The position numbers and the translations under genes were made by a program. This document shows, one piece after another, positions 1-7,941 of a DNA stretch of 64,000 nucleotides. Below the pieces are notes generated by a model. That model worked only from the letters and a program-made list of their open reading frames with translations. It had not been told where the DNA came from and did no database searches. The number at the start of each line of letters is the position of its first letter. The stretch's first letter is position 1. Source of the stretch: Oceanisphaera marina (lineage in GTDB: Bacteria; Pseudomonadota; Gammaproteobacteria; Enterobacterales; Aeromonadaceae); the NCBI RefSeq assembly GCF_014643915.1, contig NZ_BMKE01000017.1, positions 379-64,378 of the forward strand, read 5' to 3'.

Positions 1-120
1 GAACCCTGGAAAATTGCAGGAAGTTGAGAGAAATAAACTGGCTGTTTAAAAGCAGTTAGTTGGACAACTGGGTTGAAAAATGCCGTTCTGATGCACTTGG
101 TGCTTAAGTTAACCATAAAA

Positions 121-151
121 AAGCCCACCCCAACGGTGTTGGGGTGGGCTT
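121..151 (-). terminator. Rho-independent terminator of the first glycine-zipper gene
   Basis: A perfect 14-bp stem (121-134 with 138-151) encloses the 3-nt loop GGT and is flanked by A and T runs on both sides, so it can work in both directions. It lies 22 bp beyond the stop codon of the minus-strand gene at 173-631. To its left, bases 1-120 hold no gene I can support. Confidence 0.9.
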
Positions 152-172
152 TTTGCTTGAGCTACGAGGAAC

Positions 173-631
173 TTAATCGTCCCAGTCGTGCTTGCGCCAG
201 TGTTTGTGCTTATGTTTGTGTTTTTTGCCGTGGTGATAATGATGCACTTCTTGTGGCTTGCGATGACCGCCACCGGATCTGGCACCCAGGGCTGAGCCTG
301 CTCCGCCGCCAATGCCGGCACCGATCAGCCGGCCCGTATTGCCGGCCACTTCATTACCTAAAGCGGCACCCCCCAAGGCACCAACGGCTCCGCCCAAGGC
401 AGCTTCGTTCTTGTTGCCTCTGTTGGCGGTGGCGGCACCACCGGCGGCTCCGCCCAACGCGGCTCCTACCAGAGCACCGGTATCACCGCCCATTTGATTG
501 CCCAGCAGAGCACCGGCCACACCACCGGCACCGCCGCCTAACAGGGTGTTTAAATCTTCACCGGCAAATACCGGCGTGGTGGCCAGTACCAATGGCAGTA
601 AGCCAAAGCTGATCATTTTTTTCTTCAACAT
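173..631 (-). CDS. Secreted glycine-zipper protein with His/Lys-rich tail
   Basis: The 152-residue product starts with a clear Sec signal peptide (MLKKKMIS, a hydrophobic core, then TPVFAG), so the mature protein should begin near residue 24. Residues about 28-115 are Gly/Ala-rich with GxxxG spacing (GGGAGG, GALLGNQMGG, AALGGAAGG), the glycine-zipper pattern seen in outer-membrane or surface proteins. The last 35 residues are rich in His and Lys (HHYHHGKKHKHKHKH) and end in WDD. The gene is a tandem paralogue of the one at 961-1581: signal peptide and zipper are nearly identical, while the tails differ. The role is unknown; the His-rich tail could bind metal or polyanions, which is inference only. 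Confidence 0.8.
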   Translation of the reverse strand: MLKKKMISFGLLPLVLATTPVFAGEDLNTLLGGGAGGVAGALLGNQMGGDTGALVGAALGGAAGGAATANRGNKNEAALGGAVGALGGAALGNEVAGNTGRLIGAGIGGGAGSALGARSGGGHRKPQEVHHYHHGKKHKHKHKHWRKHDWDD

Positions 632-672
632 AATACAGTCTCTCTTAGGCTGTTTAACTTCTGCTGACTATA
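632..672 (-). promoter_or_regulatory. Conserved leader and -10-like box of the first glycine-zipper gene
   Basis: On the minus strand a TATAGT hexamer (667-672), preceded by TTTG, stands 35 bp before the ATG. The 3' half of the leader (CAGCCTAAGAGAGACTGTATT) is almost identical to the leader at 1582-1622, with the same spacing. The shared GAGAGA block probably holds the ribosome binding site. No good -35 box is visible. Confidence 0.5.
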
Positions 673-960
673 CAAAGGTTCTGCAGCAAAGGAAGTAGTA
701 TAGGTTGTAATAACCAAGGCAGGTTTCAGGTGGTTTTTATGTAAAGCTATGATTTTAAAGTTATTTATTATTTTTTATCTGGTTTGACCACTATTTACAG
801 CCGACAGAAGCTGACCGCAGCAGAGCCAAGTGATCCTTTTGCGAGTGGCAATAAAGCCGTAAGCCTTACGCAAAGTACAAAGTTCGGTATTTATCTTTAG
901 GTCGGCGGGGGCATCAAGAGTCATCCATGACTCAAGAGGATCAAAAATAAGGACGAGGAC
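673..960. other. Intergenic stretch between the two glycine-zipper genes
   Basis: No open reading frame is supported here. Bases 857-905 resemble a dispersed intergenic element seen again near 4606, 10790 and 53020: a small CGTAAG/CTTACG inverted repeat (858-870) is followed by a cggtatttatcttta segment. A short stem GAGTCA/TGACTC at 918-933, 27 bp after the stop of the gene at 961-1581, may be a weak terminator but lacks a clear T run. Confidence 0.4.
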
Positions 961-1581
961 TTAATCGTCCCAGCGATCTTCATAGCGCTTTTCCCAGTGT
1001 TTACGGGCATCTTTGCGACGTTTGTATTCGTATTTACGCATTTTTTCGTGATGCTTGATTTCTTGTTTACGCATCTTCTGATAGTACTTGCGTTGTTCTT
1101 TTCGGCGTTTTCTGTCGTATTTATCGTCGTAGTAACCATCATAATCACGATGATAGCCACCGCCATAGCGATCGTCATATCCGTTATGATAGTGAGTGTT
1201 ATCGCCGCGGTAATGGGTATCGCCGGTTCTGGCACCCAGGGCTGAACCGGCTCCACCCCCCACACCGGCACCAATCAACTGGCCGGTATGGCCGCCCACT
1301 TCTTTACCCAGGGCGGCACCGCCCACGGCACCCACGGCACCACCTAATGCGGCTTCGTTTTTGTTGCCTCTGTTGGCTGTTGCGGCGCCACCGGCGGCAC
1401 CGCCAAGCGCTGCGCCTACCAGGGCGCCGGTTTCGCCGCCCATTTGGCGGCCAATCAGGGCGCCGGCCGCACCGCCGGCTCCGCCGCCTAAAATGGTGTT
1501 GATATCTTCACCGGCAAACACCGGCGTCGTGGCCAGCATCAGTGGCAACAGGGCAAAGCTGATCATTCGTTTTTTCAACAT
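961..1581 (-). CDS. Secreted glycine-zipper protein with long basic tail
   Basis: The 206-residue paralogue of the 173-631 product has the same signal peptide (MLKKRMIS through TPVFAG) and glycine-zipper block (residues about 28-115, ending in GSALGART). The C-terminal 85 residues diverge: first a Tyr/Asp/Gly-rich part (YRGDNTHYHNGYDDRYGGG), then a helix-like stretch dense in Lys, Arg, Glu and His (KRRKEQRKYYQKMRKQ and so on), ending in DRWDD. The shared zipper and leader with unlike tails suggest duplication followed by tail replacement or expansion. Likely exported and membrane- or surface-associated; function not recognised. Confidence 0.8.
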   Translation of the reverse strand: MLKKRMISFALLPLMLATTPVFAGEDINTILGGGAGGAAGALIGRQMGGETGALVGAALGGAAGGAATANRGNKNEAALGGAVGAVGGAALGKEVGGHTGQLIGAGVGGGAGSALGARTGDTHYRGDNTHYHNGYDDRYGGGYHRDYDGYYDDKYDRKRRKEQRKYYQKMRKQEIKHHEKMRKYEYKRRKDARKHWEKRYEDRWDD

Positions 1582-1622
1582 AATACAGTCTCTCTCAGGC
1601 TGCTTGACTCGAGATCACTATA
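1582..1622 (-). promoter_or_regulatory. Conserved leader and -10-like box of the second glycine-zipper gene
   Basis: TATAGT on the minus strand (1617-1622) lies 35 bp before the start codon, as for the paralogue. The segment CAGCCTGAGAGAGACTGTATT matches the other leader at all but one base. Shared position and sequence suggest a common promoter and ribosome-binding arrangement copied with the gene. Confidence 0.5.
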
Positions 1623-1801
1623 CAAAGTCTGAGGCGCAAATATAGCCACGCCAGGCTGAATGACTGAGCCGGTTGTTAATGTGTGATTGCTAAACGGTTG
1701 ATATATATGAAGTAATAACTCTAATGTGGCGGTTTTTTATGCGACCAGACATGACCGATACTGGCCATCGCACCCTGTTTGGCGTTTAAGTTGCTATTAG
1801 T

Positions 1802-2911
1802 CTAGTCGGCGTTAAACAGCCAGACCAGAGTGCGCAGCCCTTGCTGCCCATAGCGGGCCAGACGATCAAAACGACGACGCTCCAGCGGTAAATACTGCTT
1901 GTCTACCGCACTTTCGCCGGCGGCCTCATCAATGTCCGGATCGTGAATATAGACGAATTCTTTATCGATGGCGCATACCAGCACCCAGTGCGGCGCCTTG
2001 CGGCCATCCAGATGATAGGTGCTGATCAGCACCAGGGGCAGGCCGCCTTTATTCAGGCCCTGCTCCAGTTGCTCCAGGGTAAAGTGGCCATATTCGGCTG
2101 CTATTCCTGCGTCGGCCATTTGTGCCAAAAACTGCTGGTGTACCCGCTCCAGAATCTGTTTTTTATCGGCGGTACGGACACCCCCTACAAACAAGGGCCC
2201 GGTCTGGTTAAGGGTAAGTGCTACCTTGAAACCGCGTCTGTGGGCGGCCAGCGCCAGGCCATGAGGGCCACAGCCACCGTGGCCGCTGGTCATGAATATG
2301 GTGGTGGCTTCCCGCCATAGCTGCAGCTCTTCGTCTATTTCAGGCTGGTAATGAGGAGACAAGGCACTGATGGCCATCATCATGGAGGCGGGGCCACAGG
2401 TAAAGTCGGTAGTTTGGCGATAATAGGGGACCGCCTTGCTGCCGCTATGGGGATGATAGTGATGTATTCGCTTTTGGTAGCGCAGTGCGAGTTGCTGGTC
2501 TTCATAATAGTTGTGGTATACCCCAAACTGGCGATATTCCAGCCGCTGATAGAGGTTTTGCGCCCAGATGTTATCGGCACGCACTTCCAGGCGCATAAAC
2601 ACGGCACCTTGCTCTTGCGCCGCCTGTTCGGCTGCCGTGATCAACACAGCGCCAAGCCCCAGCCCACGCGCTTCTGGTGAGACGGCAATCGAATAAATAC
2701 GGGCCAGACGGGTATTACGACGAAACAGTACCAAAATATAGCCGAGCAATTGTTGATCCTGCATGGCCAGCAACAGCTTGTCTTGAGGATGTTCAATAAA
2801 GCGCTGAAAGCTGCGCCGACTGATCCTGTCGCCCGCAAAGCAGTGCTCTTCAAGGGCCACCAAGGGATTGAGATCGGACTTTTCGGCGGCGCGAACAAAA
2901 GGGGCAGGCAT
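1802..2911 (-). CDS. GNAT acetyltransferase-C39-like peptidase fusion
   Basis: A 369-residue two-domain protein. Residues about 5-150 form a RimI-like GNAT domain with the acetyl-CoA loop VSPEARGLGLG and the typical LEVRADNIWAQNLYQRL segment. Residues about 160-365 form a papain-like C39-family domain (DUF3335 type): Cys in TTDFTCGPAS, His in APHWVLV and Asp in HDPD give the expected catalytic triad. No signal peptide or membrane segment is visible, so it should act in the cytoplasm. It is transcribed divergently from the RimK-like ligase at 3040 with 128 bp between; this pairing recurs in proteobacteria as far as I recall. Substrate unknown. The start has no strong Shine-Dalgarno sequence. 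Confidence 0.85.
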   Translation of the reverse strand: MPAPFVRAAEKSDLNPLVALEEHCFAGDRISRRSFQRFIEHPQDKLLLAMQDQQLLGYILVLFRRNTRLARIYSIAVSPEARGLGLGAVLITAAEQAAQEQGAVFMRLEVRADNIWAQNLYQRLEYRQFGVYHNYYEDQQLALRYQKRIHHYHPHSGSKAVPYYRQTTDFTCGPASMMMAISALSPHYQPEIDEELQLWREATTIFMTSGHGGCGPHGLALAAHRRGFKVALTLNQTGPLFVGGVRTADKKQILERVHQQFLAQMADAGIAAEYGHFTLEQLEQGLNKGGLPLVLISTYHLDGRKAPHWVLVCAIDKEFVYIHDPDIDEAAGESAVDKQYLPLERRRFDRLARYGQQGLRTLVWLFNAD

Positions 2912-3039
2912 AGGGCACCAAGGGCGTGTGGCAAGTGATTCAAGATACGATAATTTACTATTGGCCGCGAGAAAATTTCACTATGCAGGCGCAGATTTAT
3001 GTATAGAGTAAACGCATCTCATGGTGGCAATGTGAATGG

Positions 3040-4512
3040 ATGATTGTGATGGCTCAACTGGTGTTAGTGGTCGATGAACTGAGTGCCTGGGCGCCGTATT
3101 TCCCCAGTGAAAACCTGGTCGATTTTCAAACCTATCTCAAGCAGGCTCCAGCCAAAAATGCGTCCCGTACCCGGGTGATTAACTTGTGTAAAAACAACAA
3201 GTATCTGTCAAACGGCTATTATTGTTCGTTATTGGCCGAGGCACGCGGCCAGCACGTGCTCCCTTCGGTGGCGACCCTGAACAACCTGCGCAATAAAGGG
3301 CTGTTCGCCTTTGGTTTTAACGGGGTAAGCGAGGCGGTGGCCGCGCTGGCAACCGATGACGACAGCAAACAAATCAAACTGAAAAGTTACTTTGGTCGCA
3401 GCCCGGTGCCCGAGCTGGAAACCCTGTGCCGAGAGCTGTTTGAACGGCTGCCGTGCCCGGTGCTGGAAATGACCTTTAAAAAGCGCACGCGCTGGGAGCT
3501 GACCGGGTTGGCGACCTTGTCGCCGCGTGAGCTGGCAGGGGAAGAAGAAGACCGTTTTGCCGAGGCGCTGGAAGCCTATTCACGGATCATCTGGCGCAAA
3601 CCCAAGTCGGTAAAACGCTACCGTTACGACTTGGCCATGCTGGTCAACCCAGAAGAAGAGCTGCCGCCGTCGGATGCCAAGGCCTTGACCCGTTTTGTTA
3701 AGGCAGGGGATCGTGCCGGCGTTAATGTAGAGATGATCACCCGTAAAGATTATCAACGGCTGGCGGAATATGACGGCCTGTTCATTCGGGAAACCACCGC
3801 CATCGATCACCATACGTTTCGCTTTGCGCAAAAGGCCGAGCACGAAGGCCTGGTGGTCATGGACTCGCCGACCTCCATTCTGCGCTGTGCCAACAAGGTG
3901 TTTTTGGCCGAAAGCTTTACCAAACACGGTGTGCCCACCCCCAAAACCCTGATGGTGAACCCCAAAGGAAAAGAAACGGTGGCAAGGCTGGAGCAAGAGC
4001 TGGGATATCCATTGGTGCTGAAGATTCCCGACGGTGCTTTTTCGCGGGGTATATACAAGGTGGCCGATCGCGACGCCTTAATCGAGACCCTGGCGATCCT
4101 GCGTAATGCCTCGGCGCTGGTGCTGGCTCAGGAGTACTTTTTTACCGAGTTTGACTGGCGCATCGGGGTGTTGAATCACGAGCCTATTTTTGCCTGCAAA
4201 TACTTTATGGTGAAAGGCCATTGGCAGATTTATCGCCATAACGACGGCGGTAAAGAGGCGGATTCCGGCAGTTTTGTCACCTTGCCGACCTATGAAGCCC
4301 CCAAGGCGGTGATCAGCGCCGCCCTTAAGGCGGTAAAACCCATTGGTGATGGCTTGTACGGGGTCGACATAAAAGAAGGCAAGGGGCGGGTGGCGGTGAT
4401 TGAAGTCAATGACAATCCCAATATCGATCACGGCGTAGAAGACGTGTTTCTTAAAGACAAGCTCTACGACATGGTGATTGCCGACTTCGTACGCCGCTTC
4501 GAGGCGAGTTAA
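3040..4512 (+). CDS. RimK-like ATP-grasp ligase with RLAN domain
   Basis: A 490-residue protein. The N-terminal part (about 1-140) matches the RimK-like ATP-grasp N-terminal (RLAN) domain, and about 285-485 is an ATP-grasp fold: LGYPLVLKIPDGAFSRGI holds the nucleotide-binding Lys, AQEYFFTEFDWRIGVL lies in the core, and VIEVNDNPNID is the metal-binding end. Family members join an amino acid or peptide to a carboxylate using ATP. An alternative start at 3049 gives MAQLVL; neither has a strong ribosome binding site. The divergent neighbour fuses an acetyltransferase to a peptidase, so the two probably make, trim or modify a peptide bond on the same unknown substrate. It is not ordinary RimK, which is about 300 residues. 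Confidence 0.85.
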   Translation: MIVMAQLVLVVDELSAWAPYFPSENLVDFQTYLKQAPAKNASRTRVINLCKNNKYLSNGYYCSLLAEARGQHVLPSVATLNNLRNKGLFAFGFNGVSEAVAALATDDDSKQIKLKSYFGRSPVPELETLCRELFERLPCPVLEMTFKKRTRWELTGLATLSPRELAGEEEDRFAEALEAYSRIIWRKPKSVKRYRYDLAMLVNPEEELPPSDAKALTRFVKAGDRAGVNVEMITRKDYQRLAEYDGLFIRETTAIDHHTFRFAQKAEHEGLVVMDSPTSILRCANKVFLAESFTKHGVPTPKTLMVNPKGKETVARLEQELGYPLVLKIPDGAFSRGIYKVADRDALIETLAILRNASALVLAQEYFFTEFDWRIGVLNHEPIFACKYFMVKGHWQIYRHNDGGKEADSGSFVTLPTYEAPKAVISAALKAVKPIGDGLYGVDIKEGKGRVAVIEVNDNPNIDHGVEDVFLKDKLYDMVIADFVRRFEAS

Positions 4513-4521
4513 GCTGGCTAT

Positions 4522-4560
4522 TCGTGAGGCGTGAGAGCGTTAACACCTCACACCTCACGA
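4522..4560 (+). terminator. Terminator-like hairpin after the ATP-grasp gene
   Basis: A 14-bp stem (4522-4535 TCGTGAGGCGTGAG with 4547-4560) with one G-T pair and an 11-nt loop lies 10 bp after the stop codon. There is no T run, so termination by this hairpin alone is uncertain. Confidence 0.5.
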
Positions 4561-4605
4561 TGTATTCTTTACGGTATTCTGCTGCGCAGAATATCGCAGC
4601 TGAAG

Positions 4606-4692
4606 CAGCGGCGACAAAAGACGGTGTTCGTCTTTAACATACGGCTTACGGCTTACGGCTTACGGCTTAACACTTACCGCTGCCCGAAGGGC
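4606..4692. repeat. Dispersed intergenic element with TACGGCT tandem units
   Basis: The segment contains an AAAGACGGTGTTCGTCTTT hairpin followed by four near-perfect TACGGCT units (about 4638-4667) and CTTACCGCTGCCCGAAGGGC. Related sequence occurs at 857-905, 10790-10870 and 53020-53095, and its tail recurs at 60357-60377. It fills the gap between the ATP-grasp gene and msrB. Confidence 0.6.
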
Positions 4693-4697
4693 TCGGA

Positions 4698-5168
4698 TTA
4701 CAGGCATTCACGCTCACCGCGACGCAAGGGGTCGGGTTTGGTGTCGTCATTGGCGCAAAACTCCAGCGAAGCAGAATTCAGGCAATAACGCAGGCCGGTA
4801 GGGGCGGGGCCATCAGGAAACACATGGCCCATGTGGCTGTCGCAGCGCTTGCAGCGAATTTCTACACGGCGCATCCCATGGCTGACATCCGACAGCTCGG
4901 TAATGTGGTCCGGATGATAGGGGGCATAGAAGCTGGGCCAACCGGTACCAGACTCAAACTTGCAGGCAGACGAAAACAGCGGCAGGGCGCAGAGTTTACA
5001 CACATAGCTGCCGTCTTGTTTGTTGTCGAGCAGACCACCACAAAACGGCGCTTCGGTGCCGTGGTGCAGCAAAATACGCCGCTCGTCTTCGCTCAGTTGA
5101 GCGGCCAATTGCTCTCGCTGCTCTTCACTGGGCGGGCTTAAATCGTAAGGGCTGGGGGTGTATGCCAT
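4698..5168 (-). CDS. msrB: Methionine-R-sulfoxide reductase MsrB
   Basis: MsrB reduces the R epimer of methionine sulfoxide in oxidised proteins. The 156-residue product shows the family's zinc site (Cys57, Cys60, Cys106, Cys109), the substrate loop [16 protein letters not shown], and the catalytic Cys129 in [11 protein letters not shown]. It has no signal peptide, so it acts in the cytoplasm with thioredoxin as the usual reductant. It starts 4 bp after the msrA stop codon, with an AAGGAT ribosome binding site inside the end of msrA, so the two are a coupled operon covering both sulfoxide epimers. Confidence 0.96.
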   Translation of the reverse strand: MAYTPSPYDLSPPSEEQREQLAAQLSEDERRILLHHGTEAPFCGGLLDNKQDGSYVCKLCALPLFSSACKFESGTGWPSFYAPYHPDHITELSDVSHGMRRVEIRCKRCDSHMGHVFPDGPAPTGLRYCLNSASLEFCANDDTKPDPLRRGERECL

Positions 5169-5172
5169 AAGA

Positions 5173-5790
5173 TTACAGATCCTTTTTCAACCTATGTTTA
5201 AAAAAATGCTGCACCTTGGCCACCTTGGGTTGGGCAACGGCGGCAATATAAGGCTGGTTGGGATTGGTGGCTGCATAATTCTGATGATAATTTTCTGCCG
5301 GATAAAACTCGGTCAGTGGCTCCATACTGGTCACAATGGGTGCCCTGAACACACTGTTTTGTTCCAACAGAGCAATATAGTCGGCTACCAGCTGCTGCTC
5401 GGCCTCGTCTTGATAAAACACCGCTGAACGATATTGGCGCCCCAGGTCGTTACCCTGGCGATTAAGCTGGGTGGGGTCGTGGGCAATACCGAAAAAGACT
5501 TTCAGCAAGGTGCCGGGGCCAATTTGATGACTGTCGTATTCAATGCAAATGGCTTCTGCGTGGTTGGTTGAACCACTGCACACCGCATCGTAATTGGCGG
5601 TATCTGCACTGCCGCCGGCATAACCGGATACCACATTAAGCACGCCCTTCAGCTGGCGGTAAACGGCTTCTGTACACCAGAAACATCCGCCTGCCAATAT
5701 CAGGTGGCGTACCCCCTGATCCAGAAAGTGGCCATCGTTGGCATCGGGGAAATCGTTGGGTAACAGGCTCAGCACTGAATCTGGCATCAC
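5173..5790 (-). CDS. msrA: Methionine-S-sulfoxide reductase MsrA
   Basis: The 205-residue protein repairs methionine-S-sulfoxide. The active-site motif GGCFWCTE places the nucleophile at Cys36, followed by VSGYAGG, the GSTNHAEAI core and YHQNYAA near the C terminus. An AAGGAG ribosome binding site precedes the ATG at good spacing. It is the first gene of an msrA-msrB operon. The N terminus has about 25 residues before the catalytic domain, as in E. coli MsrA, and no export signal. Confidence 0.97.
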   Translation of the reverse strand: MMPDSVLSLLPNDFPDANDGHFLDQGVRHLILAGGCFWCTEAVYRQLKGVLNVVSGYAGGSADTANYDAVCSGSTNHAEAICIEYDSHQIGPGTLLKVFFGIAHDPTQLNRQGNDLGRQYRSAVFYQDEAEQQLVADYIALLEQNSVFRAPIVTSMEPLTEFYPAENYHQNYAATNPNQPYIAAVAQPKVAKVQHFFKHRLKKDL

Positions 5791-6126
5791 ATTTCTCCTT
5801 GGTCATGAAATGCTACGTTAACATAGCTCACTGCCAGGCAAAACGGCCTTGGGCTAAATACAGCGTTAAGCCGTCATTTCAAGCGGTTGATAATACAAAA
5901 AATCGCCCGCTCGTGCTCATCTTACGACTTTGGTTCATGGCACCTGTATTGGTCGAGTGTATGCATGTCTGCCAGGCATATCCCCTTAAGTATAAGGCGG
6001 AATTCAGGAATCTATCTCTTTTTCGAGCGCTTATGCGCTCGTAACATACTGTGAATGTTGAGTTTTGCTGTTGCTGATCCTGCCATCCTGCTAGGCTATG
6101 CGCTTTTATGCTGATGTGGAACTTTT
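5791..6126. other. Intergenic region between msrA and yfcA
   Basis: No gene is supported in these 336 bp, which must hold the divergent promoters of msrA and the yfcA-btuCD operon. The one clear structure is a perfect 7-bp hairpin, CGAGCGC-TTAT-GCGCTCG, at 6024-6041, without a T run. No cobalamin riboswitch features are recognisable, although btuC and btuD follow yfcA. Confidence 0.4.
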
Positions 6127-6915
6127 ATGGAACTGGAACTGCTTACTCTGGGGCTGTTGGCGTTAGCGGCACTGTTGGCCGGTTTTATCGATGCCATTGC
6201 TGGCGGCGGCGGACTGATTACGGTGCCGGCGCTGTTGGCCACGGGCATGTCACCCACCATGGCGCTGGCGACCAACAAGCTGCAAAGCTGCTTCGGTTCA
6301 TTTTCGGCCACTTTTTATTATTTGCGCCGCGGCATGATCGACTGGCGAACCATGAAATGGGCCGTAGTGTGTACCTTTATCGGCAGCATGCTGGGGACCA
6401 TTCTGGTGCAGCGTATTGACGCCTCCATCTTGCAAAAAATACTGCCTTTTCTGCTGGCGGCCTTTGCCTTGTACTTTCTGTTTTCACCTCGTGTAGGTGA
6501 TGAAGACCGTCAACGCCGGTTGGGCATTATTCCTTTCGCCTTGCTGATCGGGACCGGTGTCGGGTTTTATGACGGCTTTTTTGGTCCGGGTACAGGGTCG
6601 TTCTTTGCTTTGGGCTTTATTGCGCTGGCCGGCTTTAGTATGGCCAAGGCCACGGCGCATACCAAGTTGCTGAACTTTACCTCCAATATTGCCTCGCTGT
6701 TGTTTTTTATTCTGGGCGGCCAGGTGGTGTGGGTGGTTGGATTGTCGATGGCGTTGGGGCAATTTGTGGGCGCGCGTCTGGGCTCCAAGATGGTGGTCAG
6801 CAAGGGGTCGCGCATTATCAAACCCATGCTGGTTACGGTTTCCATGGTGATGTCGGGCCATTTATTGTATCAGCAGTATCCGGCCTGGTTCAGCTGGCTG
6901 AGTCTGGCCAATTAA
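6127..6915 (+). CDS. yfcA: TSUP-family membrane transporter (YfcA/TauE type)
   Basis: A 262-residue integral membrane protein with about eight hydrophobic segments. The repeated family signature is present: FIDAIAGGGGLITVPALL near residue 20 and GFYDGFFGPGTGSF near residue 145, plus ALATNKLQ and THTKLLNFTSN. The sequence strongly resembles E. coli YfcA as I remember it. TSUP proteins export small organic or sulfur anions; the substrate here is not known. It ends 18 bp before btuC and may be co-transcribed with it. The ribosome binding site is weak (GTGGA). Confidence 0.88.
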   Translation: MELELLTLGLLALAALLAGFIDAIAGGGGLITVPALLATGMSPTMALATNKLQSCFGSFSATFYYLRRGMIDWRTMKWAVVCTFIGSMLGTILVQRIDASILQKILPFLLAAFALYFLFSPRVGDEDRQRRLGIIPFALLIGTGVGFYDGFFGPGTGSFFALGFIALAGFSMAKATAHTKLLNFTSNIASLLFFILGGQVVWVVGLSMALGQFVGARLGSKMVVSKGSRIIKPMLVTVSMVMSGHLLYQQYPAWFSWLSLAN

Positions 6916-6933
6916 GAATAATGAGAAGAGAGC

Positions 6934-7941
6934 ATGCTGGAAGCACTAATCCAACAACAGCAACGTAAATATCAATACTGGCTATGGGGGCTGGGCCTGG
7001 CGCTGCTGGCCAGTATGTTACTGAGTCTGCAACTGGGTGCGGTGGGTGTGGGCATAGAGGCACTGTGGCGGCCGGTGTCGGCGCTGGAGCAACAGGTATT
7101 TTGGCAGCTGCGGCTGCCGCGTACCTTGCTGGCGGTATTGGTGGGCGCCAGTCTGGCCTTGTGTGGCGCCGTGTTGCAGGTATTGCTGCATAACCCCCTG
7201 GCCGAGCCGGGTTTGATTGGCATTTCGAGCGGTGCCAGCCTGGCGGCGGTGCTGACCTTGTCGTTGTCGGTGTCGTTGGGTATAACGCTGCCCTATTGGA
7301 GTCTGTCGCTGGCTGCCTTCGTCGGTGCCTTGCTGGTCACGCTGTTACTGCTGGCGCTGGCGCGGCGGCGATTGGGGCCCGGGGCCTTGCTGTTGTTTGG
7401 TGTGGCTATCGGTATTCTGGCCAATGCGGTGCTGACCTGGTTGTTGTATCTGGCCGATGACGCCTCATTGCGCAGCTTCTTGTTCTGGATGATGGGCAGC
7501 CTGGGCCATGGCCAGCCGTTGTCGTTTCTCTGGTGGTTGCCGGCAGTGGCGACACTGGTGTGGCTGGTGCGTCAGGGCCGGCAGCTGGATATATTGGCAC
7601 TGGGTGAAAGCCAGGCCCGATTATTGGGGCTGAATGTGCGAAAACTGCAGCCGCGATTGGTGCTGGCGGTGTGTTTGCTGACTGCTTTTAGTGTTGCCAT
7701 GGCCGGGCCTATTGGCTTTGTGGGGCTGGTGGTGCCGCACTTGCTACGATTGCTGGTGGGCGGCAAACAGCGTTTTTTATTACCGGCTTCGGTGCTGGCC
7801 GGCGGTGTGGTGCTGACCCTGGCCGATGTGGCGGCGCGTACTTTGCTCGCCGTGGGTGAAATGCCCATTGGGGCCGTCACGGCGACCCTGGGGGCGCCGG
7901 TGTTTATCTGGTTATTGGTGCGTCGTTATGCTGGCGCTTAA
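6934..7941 (+). CDS. btuC: Vitamin B12 ABC transporter permease BtuC
   Basis: The 335-residue permease has about ten membrane segments and the FecCD-family landmarks: LRLPRTLLAVLVGASLALCG, NPLAEPGLIGISSGAS, the coupling segment LALGESQARLLGLN and FVGLVVPHLLR. The start MLEALIQQQQRKYQYW and the end LGAPVFIWLLVRR match BtuC more closely than siderophore permeases. It forms the inner-membrane channel for cobalamin with BtuD. The btuD start overlaps its last 14 bases. The periplasmic binding protein BtuF is not in this window. Confidence 0.9.
   Translation: MLEALIQQQQRKYQYWLWGLGLALLASMLLSLQLGAVGVGIEALWRPVSALEQQVFWQLRLPRTLLAVLVGASLALCGAVLQVLLHNPLAEPGLIGISSGASLAAVLTLSLSVSLGITLPYWSLSLAAFVGALLVTLLLLALARRRLGPGALLLFGVAIGILANAVLTWLLYLADDASLRSFLFWMMGSLGHGQPLSFLWWLPAVATLVWLVRQGRQLDILALGESQARLLGLNVRKLQPRLVLAVCLLTAFSVAMAGPIGFVGLVVPHLLRLLVGGKQRFLLPASVLAGGVVLTLADVAARTLLAVGEMPIGAVTATLGAPVFIWLLVRRYAGA

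Noticed and set aside
40-120. Gene fragment at the left edge
   Set aside because: Frames before the terminator at 121 are short, lack ribosome binding sites and match nothing I recognise.
5791-6933. Cobalamin riboswitch ahead of btuC
   Set aside because: I looked in the msrA-yfcA gap and before btuC and could not find the B12-box or a long structured leader.
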